From contig NZ_VYPZ01000002.1 of the NCBI RefSeq assembly GCF_008710155.1, forward strand, positions 372,001-436,000: a stretch of DNA of 64,000 bases. Direction: 5' to 3'. This DNA comes from Sphingobium limneticum (lineage in GTDB: Bacteria; Pseudomonadota; Alphaproteobacteria; Sphingomonadales; Sphingomonadaceae). Every line of letters begins with the position of its first letter. The stretch's first letter is position 1. Positions 52,536 through 60,917 of the stretch are shown here, one piece after another. A program made the translations under genes and the position numbers. Under the pieces are notes generated by a model. It saw only the letters and a list, made by a program, of their open reading frames with translations. It did not search any database and was not told where the DNA came from.

Positions 52536-52835
52536 CTACGCCCCCTGCCGCAGCCAGCGCTCGAGCGCGATCAGCGCCATCCGACTGTCGCGCAACGCAG
52601 CAGCCCGATCGTCGCCGCCCTGATCCACCGCCTGCCAACTGGCGCTGACCCAAGCAAAGCCCAAAGTCCCCGCCAGCCCGGCGATCCTGTGCGCATCGGC
52701 CGCATCGGGCCGATCGATCGCCTGCTGCAATTCGGTGCGCAAACCCGCAATGATCGGCATCAGCGCATCCCGCCCGAACAGCGCCGCCATGCGCGTCAGG
52801 CCGTCTAGCGCTGTGGAATATTCACCCTCGCACAT
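52536..52835 (-). CDS. Hpt phosphotransfer protein
   Basis: A 99-residue helical protein with the histidine phosphotransfer motif DAHRIAGLAGTLGF (phospho-accepting His49). Free-standing Hpt proteins shuttle phosphate from hybrid kinases to response regulators. The hybrid kinase at 53655 with two receivers and the single-domain receiver at 56168 are obvious partners. Start ATG at 52835 has only a weak ribosome site. Its stop is 3 bases from the convergent PilZ gene stop. Confidence 0.8.
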   Translation of the reverse strand: MCEGEYSTALDGLTRMAALFGRDALMPIIAGLRTELQQAIDRPDAADAHRIAGLAGTLGFAWVSASWQAVDQGGDDRAAALRDSRMALIALERWLRQGA

Positions 52836-53013
52836 GATCTCTGCAAGTCCCGCATCACTAAGGCCCGATCATGATCCGTTAAGGATAAAGATGACCGCCA
52901 ATGTATTTTACGATTGATACATAGACGCATTACCCTCACACTCCAATTACTGCATCACTAAACACATTCCGTTTCGGGATGAATAACAATAAGGCTGGAG
53001 GATTGCAGAAACC

Positions 53014-53658
53014 ATAGCCGGCGGCCGCGTATTGATTGCGGACGATCACCCCCTGATTCGCGAAGGTCTGGGCCTTGCCGCGCGCGCGGCGATGCCCGGT
53101 GTCACCGTGGATACCGCCGGCACGATCGGCGAAGCGCTCGACGCCCTGTCGCGCCACGGCAAATATCGCCTGATCCTGCTGGACTTCGTGCTGCCCGACG
53201 CACGCGGCTTTTCCGGCTTCCTGCAATTGCAGCATCAGGCGGGGCGGATTCCAATCGCACTCATTTCCGCCAATGAAAGCGCGACGCTGGTCGAAAGCGC
53301 CCGTGCGCTGGGCGCCGCCGGCTTCCTGCACAAGACCCGCCCCTTCGACGACCTGGCCCGCGACATCAGGCGCCTGGCGGAAGGGCAGACCTGCTTCCCG
53401 CAGGCCCAGCCGGCCAGCGAAGGCAACACTCTGCGCGATCGGATCGCCAGCCTGTCCGGTGCGCAGTTGCGCGTGCTGATCGCGTTGTCGGACGGCCGGC
53501 TGAACAAGCAGATCGCCGCCGATCTCGACGTGTCCGAAGCTACGGTGAAGGCGCATCTGACCGCCATCTTCCGAAAGCTGGACGTCGGCAATCGGGCGCA
53601 GGCCCTGCTGGCCGTGCAACCTCTGCTGGGCGACGTCACGGCTCCGCGCCCGGCATGA
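53014..53658 (+). CDS. NarL/LuxR-type response regulator with anomalous start
   Basis: A regulator of about 214 residues: receiver domain (LIADDHPLIREG, phospho-Asp in LILLDFVLPDARGF, Lys in HKTRPF) and a LuxR HTH (LNKQIAADLDVSEATVKAHL). There is no ATG or GTG in the right place: the coding-like N terminus AGGRVLIADDHP is preceded by ATA at 53014, with GGAGG at 52997-53001, 12 bases upstream. TTG at 53032 is the first standard start but cuts off the first receiver strand. The gene overlaps the hybrid kinase start (ATGA), so the pair is one operon. Confidence 0.75.
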   Translation: MAGGRVLIADDHPLIREGLGLAARAAMPGVTVDTAGTIGEALDALSRHGKYRLILLDFVLPDARGFSGFLQLQHQAGRIPIALISANESATLVESARALGAAGFLHKTRPFDDLARDIRRLAEGQTCFPQAQPASEGNTLRDRIASLSGAQLRVLIALSDGRLNKQIAADLDVSEATVKAHLTAIFRKLDVGNRAQALLAVQPLLGDVTAPRPA

Positions 53659-56171
53659 ACGGCGACGCGCCTCGTCCACCACGCGGCCTGCCCTTCCTGC
53701 TGCTTGCGCTGTTCGTGCCCCTGGGCCTTGCCGCGCTCCTCTTCTGGCTGGGCGGCGAATATGGTCGCTGGAACGGCCTGCGCGACGAAACGGACAAGAG
53801 TTTCGAGCGACGCGTGCTCTTGATCGACATATTGTCGCAACTGCGCGCCGCCGAATCCAGCCAGCGCGGCTATGTCATCACCCAAGATCCGGAATTCACC
53901 GCCCGTTACGGCGAATGGCACACCGGTATCGAACAGGCCTTTGCCAGGGCCGACCGGCTTTACCGCGACGTCCCGGAGCAGCGCGCAGGCTTTACCGGCC
54001 TGCATAAGCTGGCGCGCGCCAAGATCGCCGAAATGGACGAAGTGCTGCGCCTCTACTCCACGCAGGGACCGGAAGTCGCGCGCAAACGCGTCACCAACGG
54101 CGCAGGCAAAAGGCTGATGGCGCGGCTTCAGCATCAACTGGACATGGTGATCCGGGACGAGCAACGGATGGGCGACACCCGTGCCGCCGCCTATCGCAAT
54201 CGCACCGACACGCTCCAGCGCGTGATGTGGATATTGGTCGCGATCAGCAGCCTGTCGCTGGCGATCGCCCTGCTGGGCCTGTGGCGTCAGCGCCTGTCCC
54301 AATATCAGATCGAATTGCGGGGATATGCCGCCGCACAGCGTAACGAAACGATTCTCGACAGCACGATCGACCCGATCATCATCATCAATCCCAGCGGCAC
54401 GATCGAAACCATCAACAAGGCCGCGTCGAAGATGCTGGGTTATGAACCGGCCGACCTGGCACGGCGCGATTTCGACGTGATGTCCGACATAGCGCCCGGA
54501 GTCGGCAGCTTCCTCGACCGTATCGGCCTGGTCGATGGCGAACTCAAAATGCCCTATTGGACGGACCGGCAGGTGCGGCACCAGAGCGGCCGACTGCTGC
54601 CCGTCGATATCGCGCTCGGTGTCATGCCACTGCCCGATGGCGATCATATCGTCATGTCGCTGCGCGACATCGTCCAGCGCAAGCGGATCGAGCGGCTGAA
54701 GGACGATCTGATTTCCACCGTCAGCCACGAACTGCGCACGCCGCTCACGTCGATCGTCGGCGCTTTGGCGCTGTTGCGGCTGGATGTCGGCAATCGGCTG
54801 GAAGAAGAACCGGCCAGTCTGGTCGCCATCGCCGAAAATAATGCGCAACGCCTGATCCGCCTGATCAACGACATGCTCGACATCGACCGGATCGATTCGG
54901 GCAAATTGCGGATGACGCTGGCACCGACCGATCTCTATCATGTCATCCAGCGTGCCTGTGAGGATAATAGCAGCCTGCTTCGCGCTGCGGGCGCCGTGCT
55001 CGACTGCACGCTGCCGGACGAACATCTGATGATTCAGGCCGACGAGGAGCGACTGCTTCAGGTTCTCACCAATCTCATGTCGAACGCCGTCAAGGCTGCG
55101 CCGGAAGGGAGCCGGGTCTCCGTAGGCCTGCGGCGCAGCGCAGATGGTCGCCGCGCGACCGTTTATGTCGACGACCAGGGGCCGGGTATCCCGCAGGAGT
55201 TCCGCTCACGCATCTTTGGCCGGTTCGAACGTGCCGCCAATGACGAGGCGGCACCGGGCACCGGCCTCGGCCTTGCGATCGCGCGCGAAATCGTCAGCCA
55301 GCATGGGGGCGATTTATGGTTCGAGGATCGCTCCGGCGGCGGCACCCGCTTCGCCTTTTCCCTCCCCATCATGCTGCCCTTGTCCATAACCCGCGACCGT
55401 CTGGCCGACCGGGACGGGCATGTCAGCATCCTCATCTGCGAAAGCAATCCCGCCATCGCCCGCCAGCTGCAATCGCAACTGTCGGAGGAAGGCTATATCT
55501 GCCGTGTCGTGACCAGCGCCCGCGCCGCGCGGGAGGCTATTGCCGCCAACGGCTATAATCTCCTGCTGCTCGACATGGCGCTCGACGATGCCGACGCGTT
55601 CCAGTTCGCGCGCGAAATGCGCCGTATCGAAGGGCCGAAATCCTTGTCGATCCTGATGGTGTCGGCACCGGTCGGGGACGATGGCGCGCCGCTTTCGCTC
55701 GACCTGATCGACTGGATCGACAAGCCGATCGACCCCAGCCGCCTGAAGACGGCGATCGCCGCGTCCTTCCGCCATTCGGGCATCGACCGGCCGACCGTGC
55801 TGCATCTGGACGATGATCAGGATACGCTGGAAATCACCGCGTCCGCGCTCAAGGGCATCGCCTATATCCTCAAAGCCACGACCCTGGCGGAAGCGCGCGC
55901 GCTTCTGCGCGTCGAAACGCCGCATCTGGCGATATTGGACGTGCATCTGGAAAAGGGGCTGGGCCTAGACCTGTTGCCCGACCTGATCGACGAGCAAGGC
56001 GTCGCCATCCCGACCATCATCTATTCCGCGCATGACATCGACATGGAAATTGCGGGGCAGATCGATGCCATATTGGTCAAGTCGCGCACCTCGCTGCCCG
56101 ATCTCAAGGCGACGGTGCGCCGCGTGGTCGCGACCCGCCACGCGAAGGGAGGGGGAGATGACGGGACATGA
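53655..56171 (+). CDS. CHASE3-PAS hybrid histidine kinase with two receivers
   Basis: An 838-residue membrane kinase: TM1 near residues 11-33, CHASE3 sensor (AAESSQRGYVITQDPEF at about 66-82), TM2 near 191-209, PAS domain (about 229-345), HisKA with STVSHELRTPLTSI (His358), and HATPase with LTNLMSNAVKAA (N box), DDQGPGIP, TGLGLAIAREIV. Two receivers follow: one with LLLLDMALDDAD and IDKP, the other with HLDDDQDT, AILDVHLEKGLGL. The second receiver ends LVKSRT in place of the usual KPF. The ATG overlaps the upstream regulator; the stop overlaps the next receiver gene. Confidence 0.9.
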   Translation: MNGDAPRPPRGLPFLLLALFVPLGLAALLFWLGGEYGRWNGLRDETDKSFERRVLLIDILSQLRAAESSQRGYVITQDPEFTARYGEWHTGIEQAFARADRLYRDVPEQRAGFTGLHKLARAKIAEMDEVLRLYSTQGPEVARKRVTNGAGKRLMARLQHQLDMVIRDEQRMGDTRAAAYRNRTDTLQRVMWILVAISSLSLAIALLGLWRQRLSQYQIELRGYAAAQRNETILDSTIDPIIIINPSGTIETINKAASKMLGYEPADLARRDFDVMSDIAPGVGSFLDRIGLVDGELKMPYWTDRQVRHQSGRLLPVDIALGVMPLPDGDHIVMSLRDIVQRKRIERLKDDLISTVSHELRTPLTSIVGALALLRLDVGNRLEEEPASLVAIAENNAQRLIRLINDMLDIDRIDSGKLRMTLAPTDLYHVIQRACEDNSSLLRAAGAVLDCTLPDEHLMIQADEERLLQVLTNLMSNAVKAAPEGSRVSVGLRRSADGRRATVYVDDQGPGIPQEFRSRIFGRFERAANDEAAPGTGLGLAIAREIVSQHGGDLWFEDRSGGGTRFAFSLPIMLPLSITRDRLADRDGHVSILICESNPAIARQLQSQLSEEGYICRVVTSARAAREAIAANGYNLLLLDMALDDADAFQFAREMRRIEGPKSLSILMVSAPVGDDGAPLSLDLIDWIDKPIDPSRLKTAIAASFRHSGIDRPTVLHLDDDQDTLEITASALKGIAYILKATTLAEARALLRVETPHLAILDVHLEKGLGLDLLPDLIDEQGVAIPTIIYSAHDIDMEIAGQIDAILVKSRTSLPDLKATVRRVVATRHAKGGGDDGT

Positions 56172-56566
56172 GCGAAGCGTATAGATTGCGCATCCTCTAT
56201 GTCGATGACGACAAGGATATCCGCCATATCGTCAAATTATCGCTGGCCCTCGACCCCGGTATAGAATTGCGCCTCTGCGCCGACGGGGCCGAAGCGATCG
56301 CCGCGGCGAAGAATGACGAATGGCGGCCCGATCTCGTCATGCTGGACGTGATGATGCCGTATATGGACGGTCCGACATTGATGATCGAATTGCGCGACCT
56401 GTCCGGTTTTGCCGACAAGCCCTTCGTCTTCGTCACCGCCCGCGCGCGCGAAGCCGACGTAAAAAGCTATCATGAGGCCGGTGCAAAGGGGGTGATATTG
56501 AAGCCCTTCAACCCGCTGACACTGGCCAGAAGCGTCCGCGCGCTGGCATCCGACCCGAAACCCTAA
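56168..56566 (+). CDS. Single-domain receiver protein
   Basis: A 132-residue CheY-like receiver with acidic DDDKD, phospho-Asp60 in LVMLDVMMPYMDGPT, Thr in FVTARAREAD and Lys in LKPFNP. There is no output domain. It is translated with the hybrid kinase (ATGA overlap) and may be a phosphate sink or a relay partner of the Hpt protein at 52536. Confidence 0.88.
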   Translation: MSEAYRLRILYVDDDKDIRHIVKLSLALDPGIELRLCADGAEAIAAAKNDEWRPDLVMLDVMMPYMDGPTLMIELRDLSGFADKPFVFVTARAREADVKSYHEAGAKGVILKPFNPLTLARSVRALASDPKP

Positions 56567-56781
56567 TTGGTGGCCTGCGTCACATTATCGCCATTGACCT
56601 GATCGGCGCCGGACTGGCCCGTCTCGAAGAAGCCGAAGCCCATGGTGATGGCCAGCAAAGCGATCACCAAGACCAGGCTGACCACCAATATGTTGCGCGT
56701 CACCCGCGTGCGCGATCCGCTACGCGCTTCCGTTTCCGACACATGGGTGACTATGTCGCCATCTTCCCGTTCCTTGTGCAT
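56563..56781 (-). CDS. Small single-TM membrane protein
   Basis: A 72-residue protein with a polar N-terminal half, one strongly hydrophobic helix (NILVVSLVLVIALLAITMGF) and a short Asn/Gln-rich tail. I recognise no family. GAAGGAGATA precedes the ATG at 56781, a strong ribosome site. Its stop overlaps the convergent receiver gene by 4 bases. A GGAAC-N17-GTT element lies 25-49 bases upstream and suggests control by the general stress sigma factor EcfG. Confidence 0.7.
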   Translation of the reverse strand: MHKEREDGDIVTHVSETEARSGSRTRVTRNILVVSLVLVIALLAITMGFGFFETGQSGADQVNGDNVTQATN

Positions 56782-56805
56782 CCCATATCTCCTTCAACAG
56801 GAGAC

Positions 56806-56830
56806 AACAGGAGGCGAGCGCGCGAGTTCC
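56806..56830 (-). promoter_or_regulatory. Candidate EcfG-type promoter
   Basis: On the minus strand GGAAC (56830-56826) is followed by 17 bases and GTT (56808-56806). This fits the alphaproteobacterial general-stress promoter (GGAAC-N16/17-CGTT) except that the base before GTT is T. It ends 24 bases before the ATG of the small membrane protein gene. Confidence 0.5.
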
Positions 56831-56872
56831 CGATCAGTCTTCATCCCCGACCATCAAGATCTTTTGACCCCG

Positions 56873-57298
56873 TCATTTCAGTCGCTCGATCAGCGCCAGC
56901 TTGTCGGTGGGGCGCAGATGGCCGATCGCGGTCGTGCCGGTCGCGCGCGCGATATCTTCCAGCGCTTCGGGTCTGTCTCCGCTGGCAATCAGGATCGCCA
57001 GGCCATCCTGCTTCAAATCATCAACCAGGTCGACCGCATCGGGCCGTAGCGCGTCGGCGAAGCTAAGCAAAGTCGCATGCTCACCACGCCGATATGCGCT
57101 AGCGAGGCCGAACAGGTTGATAAGGCCGCGCGGCCTGGCGAGCGCCACATCTTCATGCCCATGGCGCGCAAATACGCCTTCTCCGGCGACCTCCCGCACA
57201 TCCTCGATCGCGGCCGCCTCGCCCCCGTCCAGTGCCTGCCTATCATCCCGATCTGCTCGCCCGGCCGGTGCCGCGCTACACCAGCCGGGCGGCCCCTG
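56873..57298 (-). pseudogene. Remnant of a P1B-type ATPase (CcoI/FixI-like)
   Basis: An open stretch without a start codon in good context encodes a fragment of a heavy-metal P-type ATPase: EDVREVAGEGVFARHG (N-domain edge), LSFADALRPDAVDLVDDLKQ, IASGDRPEALEDIARATGTT and LRPTDKLALIERLK (P domain). It stops right where the MVGDGxND motif should follow, and it lacks the DKTGT motif and all membrane helices. The N-terminal side is also lost, with stop TGA at 57299-57301. It is therefore a decayed fragment. Resemblance is best to CcoI/FixI copper ATPases. Confidence 0.7.
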
Positions 57299-57341
57299 TC
57301 ATGTCCTGCTGTGCAGTGCCGATCGCGAAAGGCGCGGCGGA

Positions 57342-57860
57342 TCAGGCTAGGCGATCGGGCACCGACAAGGCTTCATCCACGATCGCCTGCTGCGTGGCGA
57401 GCGCTTCCCAGGGGAAGACGAACCAGCGTTTGTCGGTATCGCGGTCGATGCTGTCCGCCCGATAATCGACACGCTCGCCCGAACGGCTGTTGTCGAGCAG
57501 GACGGCGAAACGCAGATGCCGGGCATCGCCGCCCTTGTCGCTGAGCAGGCGACGCAAGGCCGCGATCGTGCCGCCACTGTCGTTGATATCGTCCACGATC
57601 AGCAGTCGCGTGCCCGCCGCGCTGCGTGCCGCCACATCGGCCAGCGCTGCGTCCTCCGATGCACTGCTATAGTCGATCGACAGCATCGGTCGGTTCAAAC
57701 GGTGCGACAGATAGACCGCCGGCACCAGCCCGCCGCGCCCCACGCCCACCAGCATGTCGGGCGCCCATTCGCCGGCCTCGATCGCGCGGGCCAGTGCCTG
57801 CACATCGGCCAGGAAGCGGTCATGGGTGATGGGGTGGAGGATCGGGCTATCGTTGCTCAT
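57342..57860 (-). CDS. Phosphoribosyltransferase (Gpt-like)
   Basis: A 172-residue type I phosphoribosyltransferase with the PRPP-binding motif LLIVDDINDSGGT and an N-terminal GVGRGGLVPAV loop. The family includes xanthine-guanine phosphoribosyltransferase and many less-defined members; the unusual C-terminal WFVFPWEALATQQAI is common in Gpt-like proteins in this clade. The ATG at 57860 lies inside the 3' end of the glycosyltransferase gene (14-base overlap), so it belongs to the same transcript even if the function differs. Confidence 0.85.
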   Translation of the reverse strand: MSNDSPILHPITHDRFLADVQALARAIEAGEWAPDMLVGVGRGGLVPAVYLSHRLNRPMLSIDYSSASEDAALADVAARSAAGTRLLIVDDINDSGGTIAALRRLLSDKGGDARHLRFAVLLDNSRSGERVDYRADSIDRDTDKRWFVFPWEALATQQAIVDEALSVPDRLA

Positions 57861-59019
57861 GCGTGAGGACAGGAATTAGCCTGTCCGACGCGCGGGGGCA
57901 ATGCGGGTCGATGCCATCCAGCAAAGCGGCCCATCGATCGAACATCGTGTCGAGGCCATAGGCCGCGATCCGGTCGCCGGGATGCAGCGCGGTGGCCGGG
58001 TCGATCTGATGCTGTAATGCCCGCGCCATGGCGGCCGGATCGGCCGGATCGACGAGCAGGCCGTGACGTCCCTCGGCCAACACGGACGCCGCATTGCCGG
58101 CGCTGCACGAAGCGACGACGGGTATGTTAAGCGCCATCGCCTCCAGCAGGACATTGGCCGATCCCTCCCACCAGCTGGGCAGGATGAACGCGGCGGCGCG
58201 GGCGATCCAGGGGAAGACATTGTCGACCGTGCCCGGCAACAGCAGGTCCGCGCCGATGCCGAGCGCGTCCGCTTGGTTTCGCAACAGGCGCTGCGCATCG
58301 TCGCGGCTCTCGCCCAATATGACGAGGCGGGCCGTGGTTCCGCCCTCCCGCAACCGGGCGAAGGCGGTAAGCAGCGTGCCGAAATTCTTCTGCGGCGCGA
58401 GCCGGCCGATCGCCAATATCACCGGCACGCCATCGTCGAAACAGCCATGGGGCGATGGCCCGACGGCGCGCGCGCGGGCGATGGCGGGGTCGATCGCATT
58501 TTCGATGATGGTGGCGCGACCCCGGGCCAGTGCGCGACCGAAAGCGGGCGTGTCGCTGGCCAATGTGGGCGACACCAGCACAAGATGATCCGCATCCGCC
58601 GCCAGCAACCGGGCGACCAGCGATCGACCGATCGAACGGATCGCGCTTTTGGGTGTGCCCGGCGCGGCGCGGCGCAGGTCGTTGCTGATGCGATAGAGGC
58701 GGCGCAGGCCCGGCACCGCCCGGCTGCCCAGCAATGCGGTCAGATGGCCATGATTGCCGGCGGACATCAGCAGGTCCGGACGGTGCGCGCGCAGATGAGC
58801 GTGGAGCCGGGGCATGGCGCGCCATTTCTGGAGCAGGCGCGATCCGCCCGTGTCGGGCAGCAGCGCATGGTGCGGCACGCCGTCCACGCCCTTGCCCCCC
58901 GGCAGCGCGGTCAGCAGCGCCACATCATGCCCCCGCGCCCGGAAATCGGCAGCGAGCAGGCGGACGTTGCGGACGACCCCGGTGGCCGCCAGCGCATGGA
59001 CATAGAGGGCGATCTTCAT
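57847..59019 (-). CDS. GT4-family glycosyltransferase
   Basis: A 390-residue GT-B enzyme. The N-terminal half starts KIALYVHALAATGVVRNV, and the C-terminal donor site has AIGRLAPQKNFGTLLTAFA and the family-4 segment FILPSWWEGSANVLLEAMAL with the E-x7-E type motif. Such enzymes transfer a sugar from a nucleotide donor in polysaccharide or glycolipid synthesis. The ATG at 59019 overlaps the stop of the sugar-transfer ATP-grasp gene (ATGA). The sugar and acceptor are unknown. Confidence 0.88.
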   Translation of the reverse strand: MKIALYVHALAATGVVRNVRLLAADFRARGHDVALLTALPGGKGVDGVPHHALLPDTGGSRLLQKWRAMPRLHAHLRAHRPDLLMSAGNHGHLTALLGSRAVPGLRRLYRISNDLRRAAPGTPKSAIRSIGRSLVARLLAADADHLVLVSPTLASDTPAFGRALARGRATIIENAIDPAIARARAVGPSPHGCFDDGVPVILAIGRLAPQKNFGTLLTAFARLREGGTTARLVILGESRDDAQRLLRNQADALGIGADLLLPGTVDNVFPWIARAAAFILPSWWEGSANVLLEAMALNIPVVASCSAGNAASVLAEGRHGLLVDPADPAAMARALQHQIDPATALHPGDRIAAYGLDTMFDRWAALLDGIDPHCPRASDRLIPVLTHEQR

Positions 59020-60101
59020 CGCCGGTCCCGCTGCACCACCCGCGCCGCGCGCCAGTCCGCCGCCGGCAGGCGGGACAATGCATGGCCGTAAAGGACGCCG
59101 AGCCGGCTGTCCGCCAGCCCCCGGCCGTTCACCAGCTGGACGATGTCGGTGCCGGGATTCCAATTACCCTCGATCAGCACCGGTCCCTGCGCGGTCAGGC
59201 CGATATCCCAGCCGATGAGGGTGAAGCCCTCGCGGAACCGGTCATGCGCCCGGATCGCCAGCGCCTGCGCGGCGGCATGATCGGGCAGCAACGCGCCCTC
59301 GATCGCCCCGCCGGTCACAGGGTGGCTGGTGTGGCGGGAGGGCGGCCGCTTGCCGCCGCTGCGCCAGGCCGGACCGCAACGACCCGCGCCATCGACCGCC
59401 AGCACCAGATTGCCGGCGTTGAAATTATCCACAGGGCGCGGACCGCCGGCCGACAGGCGCAGCGCCGTGTCGCAAATCTCCGGTTCGCCCTGTTCATTCA
59501 GGCAGGTGACGATGCGCAATGTCGGCAGCGCGCCCGGCGACAGGTCCGCCAACGCGCCATGCGTGGGCAGGCGTTGCTGGATCACCCCGCCCTGCCGCCA
59601 GACGCGGCGCAGATGGGCCGCAAGCTGGCCAGCGTCCATCCCCTGATCGCCACCGCGCCAGCCAGTGCCTTCGCGCACGAAACGCTCGACCCCCTGCCCT
59701 TTCGACCGGTAGCTCGGCTTGGCGATGATATCATCCTGCCCTGTGAGCCATGCGTCCAGATCCTGCCGATCGGGATCGCAGGCGTCCGGCAACGGCAGCC
59801 CCGATGCGGCCCGCGCGAACAATTGCTTGTTCTTGAGCGGATTGGTGGCGAGCGGAAAGGCGGCGGGGTTGAGCAACCGGTGCAGCCCCTTGCGATCGCG
59901 CATGCTCAGGCCCTGCCCGCGCACCGCGTCGCCCAGATACAGCCGCTCGGCCGGGGTCCAGCCACCCCGCCCCAACACGGCGAGCATATGACCGGCCAGA
60001 TGCTGCGCAGGGGTCCAATGCCGGACCAGCCCGTCATGATAGACCCGCAGCAGGGCATTGCCGCCCCGGTCCCGCAGCGGCAGCGCACGCACGGTCAGCA
60101 A
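59016..60101 (-). CDS. Sugar-transfer-associated ATP-grasp protein
   Basis: A 361-residue protein of the sugar-transfer-associated ATP-grasp family. The ATP-binding segment is DDIIAKPSYRSKGQGVERFV and the metal/catalytic end is IGWDIGLTAQGPVLIEGNWN. Members are found in exopolysaccharide loci; their reaction is poorly defined but is probably amide or ester ligation to a sugar. No ATG is available: TTG at 60101 has GGAG 9 bases upstream. It starts 6 bases after the nucleotidyltransferase gene and overlaps the glycosyltransferase. Confidence 0.82.
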   Translation of the reverse strand: MLTVRALPLRDRGGNALLRVYHDGLVRHWTPAQHLAGHMLAVLGRGGWTPAERLYLGDAVRGQGLSMRDRKGLHRLLNPAAFPLATNPLKNKQLFARAASGLPLPDACDPDRQDLDAWLTGQDDIIAKPSYRSKGQGVERFVREGTGWRGGDQGMDAGQLAAHLRRVWRQGGVIQQRLPTHGALADLSPGALPTLRIVTCLNEQGEPEICDTALRLSAGGPRPVDNFNAGNLVLAVDGAGRCGPAWRSGGKRPPSRHTSHPVTGGAIEGALLPDHAAAQALAIRAHDRFREGFTLIGWDIGLTAQGPVLIEGNWNPGTDIVQLVNGRGLADSRLGVLYGHALSRLPAADWRAARVVQRDRR

Positions 60102-60107
60102 GGGACG

Positions 60108-60917
60108 TTACTCCGCCGCCTGCGCCATGGACATGCGCTGGTCGAGCAGGGTCGTGGCGACGCCATGCGACCGTCCATTGTCGACATCGATCGCCACCGC
60201 GCCGTCGGTCAGGATGACCGGGCTGATGGTCATGCGGAAGCGGCGCGAGAAGCGGGCGAAGGCCTGATCCAGCGTGCCGATGCCAAAGCGGAAGCGGATG
60301 AGGTTGATGAGGCCAAAGGCACCGATGATGCGGCCGGGATGCTTGACGAACTGCCCGCCCGAACGGAAGGTTTCGGCGGCCTTCAACGCTTTGCGATCGC
60401 GCAGCCAATAGGTGTTGCAGTTGGAATAGCCATCGTCGGCGAAGGTGTAGAATTTGCGCTGCCCCTCCGGATGGGCGGCCAGCACCGACGCGCGGCGCGT
60501 GAAGGCAACGGCCGCGTCCGCACCCTGTGTGGCGCAGCCATCCAGCATCTCGTCGATCGCGTCCGGCGTCAGCATCACATTGTCGGCGGTGGTGATGAGC
60601 AGCGGGAAGGCAGCCCCCTCCGCGCCGGCCAGCACGCTGTCCACCAGATTGGGCTGTGCCGCCACGCCGACCAGCCGGCCATTATGGAGCAGCCCGCGCA
60701 GCGCCGGGATGGTCGCCAGCAAATTGGGATCTTCGATCACCACGCGGACCGTGCCGATCCGGCGATTGGCGACCAGCGCGTCGATGACATGCAGCAGCAT
60801 CGGCTGGCCGGCGACCGGCACCAGACATTTGTGGCTGACGCCATGGGTCAGCGCGAGCGGATCGGTCGCGCCGTCGCGGCGGCCGGCGAGCAGGATCGCC
60901 GTTGTCCGGCCACTCAT
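60108..60917 (-). CDS. MobA/IspD-like nucleotidyltransferase
   Basis: A 269-residue protein with the nucleotidyltransferase start AILLAGRRDGATDPLALTHG and HKCLVPVAGQPMLLHVIDAL, and an acidic metal site in TTADNVML. The shape is that of enzymes activating a sugar phosphate, cytidylyl donor or cofactor by NTP. There is an unusual C-terminal third (FGLINLIRFRFGIGTLDQAF) with basic helices that may contact membrane. It overlaps the first ATP-grasp gene by 4 bases. The activated substrate is unknown, but must be used by the neighbouring ligases or glycosyltransferase. Confidence 0.82.
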   Translation of the reverse strand: MSGRTTAILLAGRRDGATDPLALTHGVSHKCLVPVAGQPMLLHVIDALVANRRIGTVRVVIEDPNLLATIPALRGLLHNGRLVGVAAQPNLVDSVLAGAEGAAFPLLITTADNVMLTPDAIDEMLDGCATQGADAAVAFTRRASVLAAHPEGQRKFYTFADDGYSNCNTYWLRDRKALKAAETFRSGGQFVKHPGRIIGAFGLINLIRFRFGIGTLDQAFARFSRRFRMTISPVILTDGAVAIDVDNGRSHGVATTLLDQRMSMAQAAE

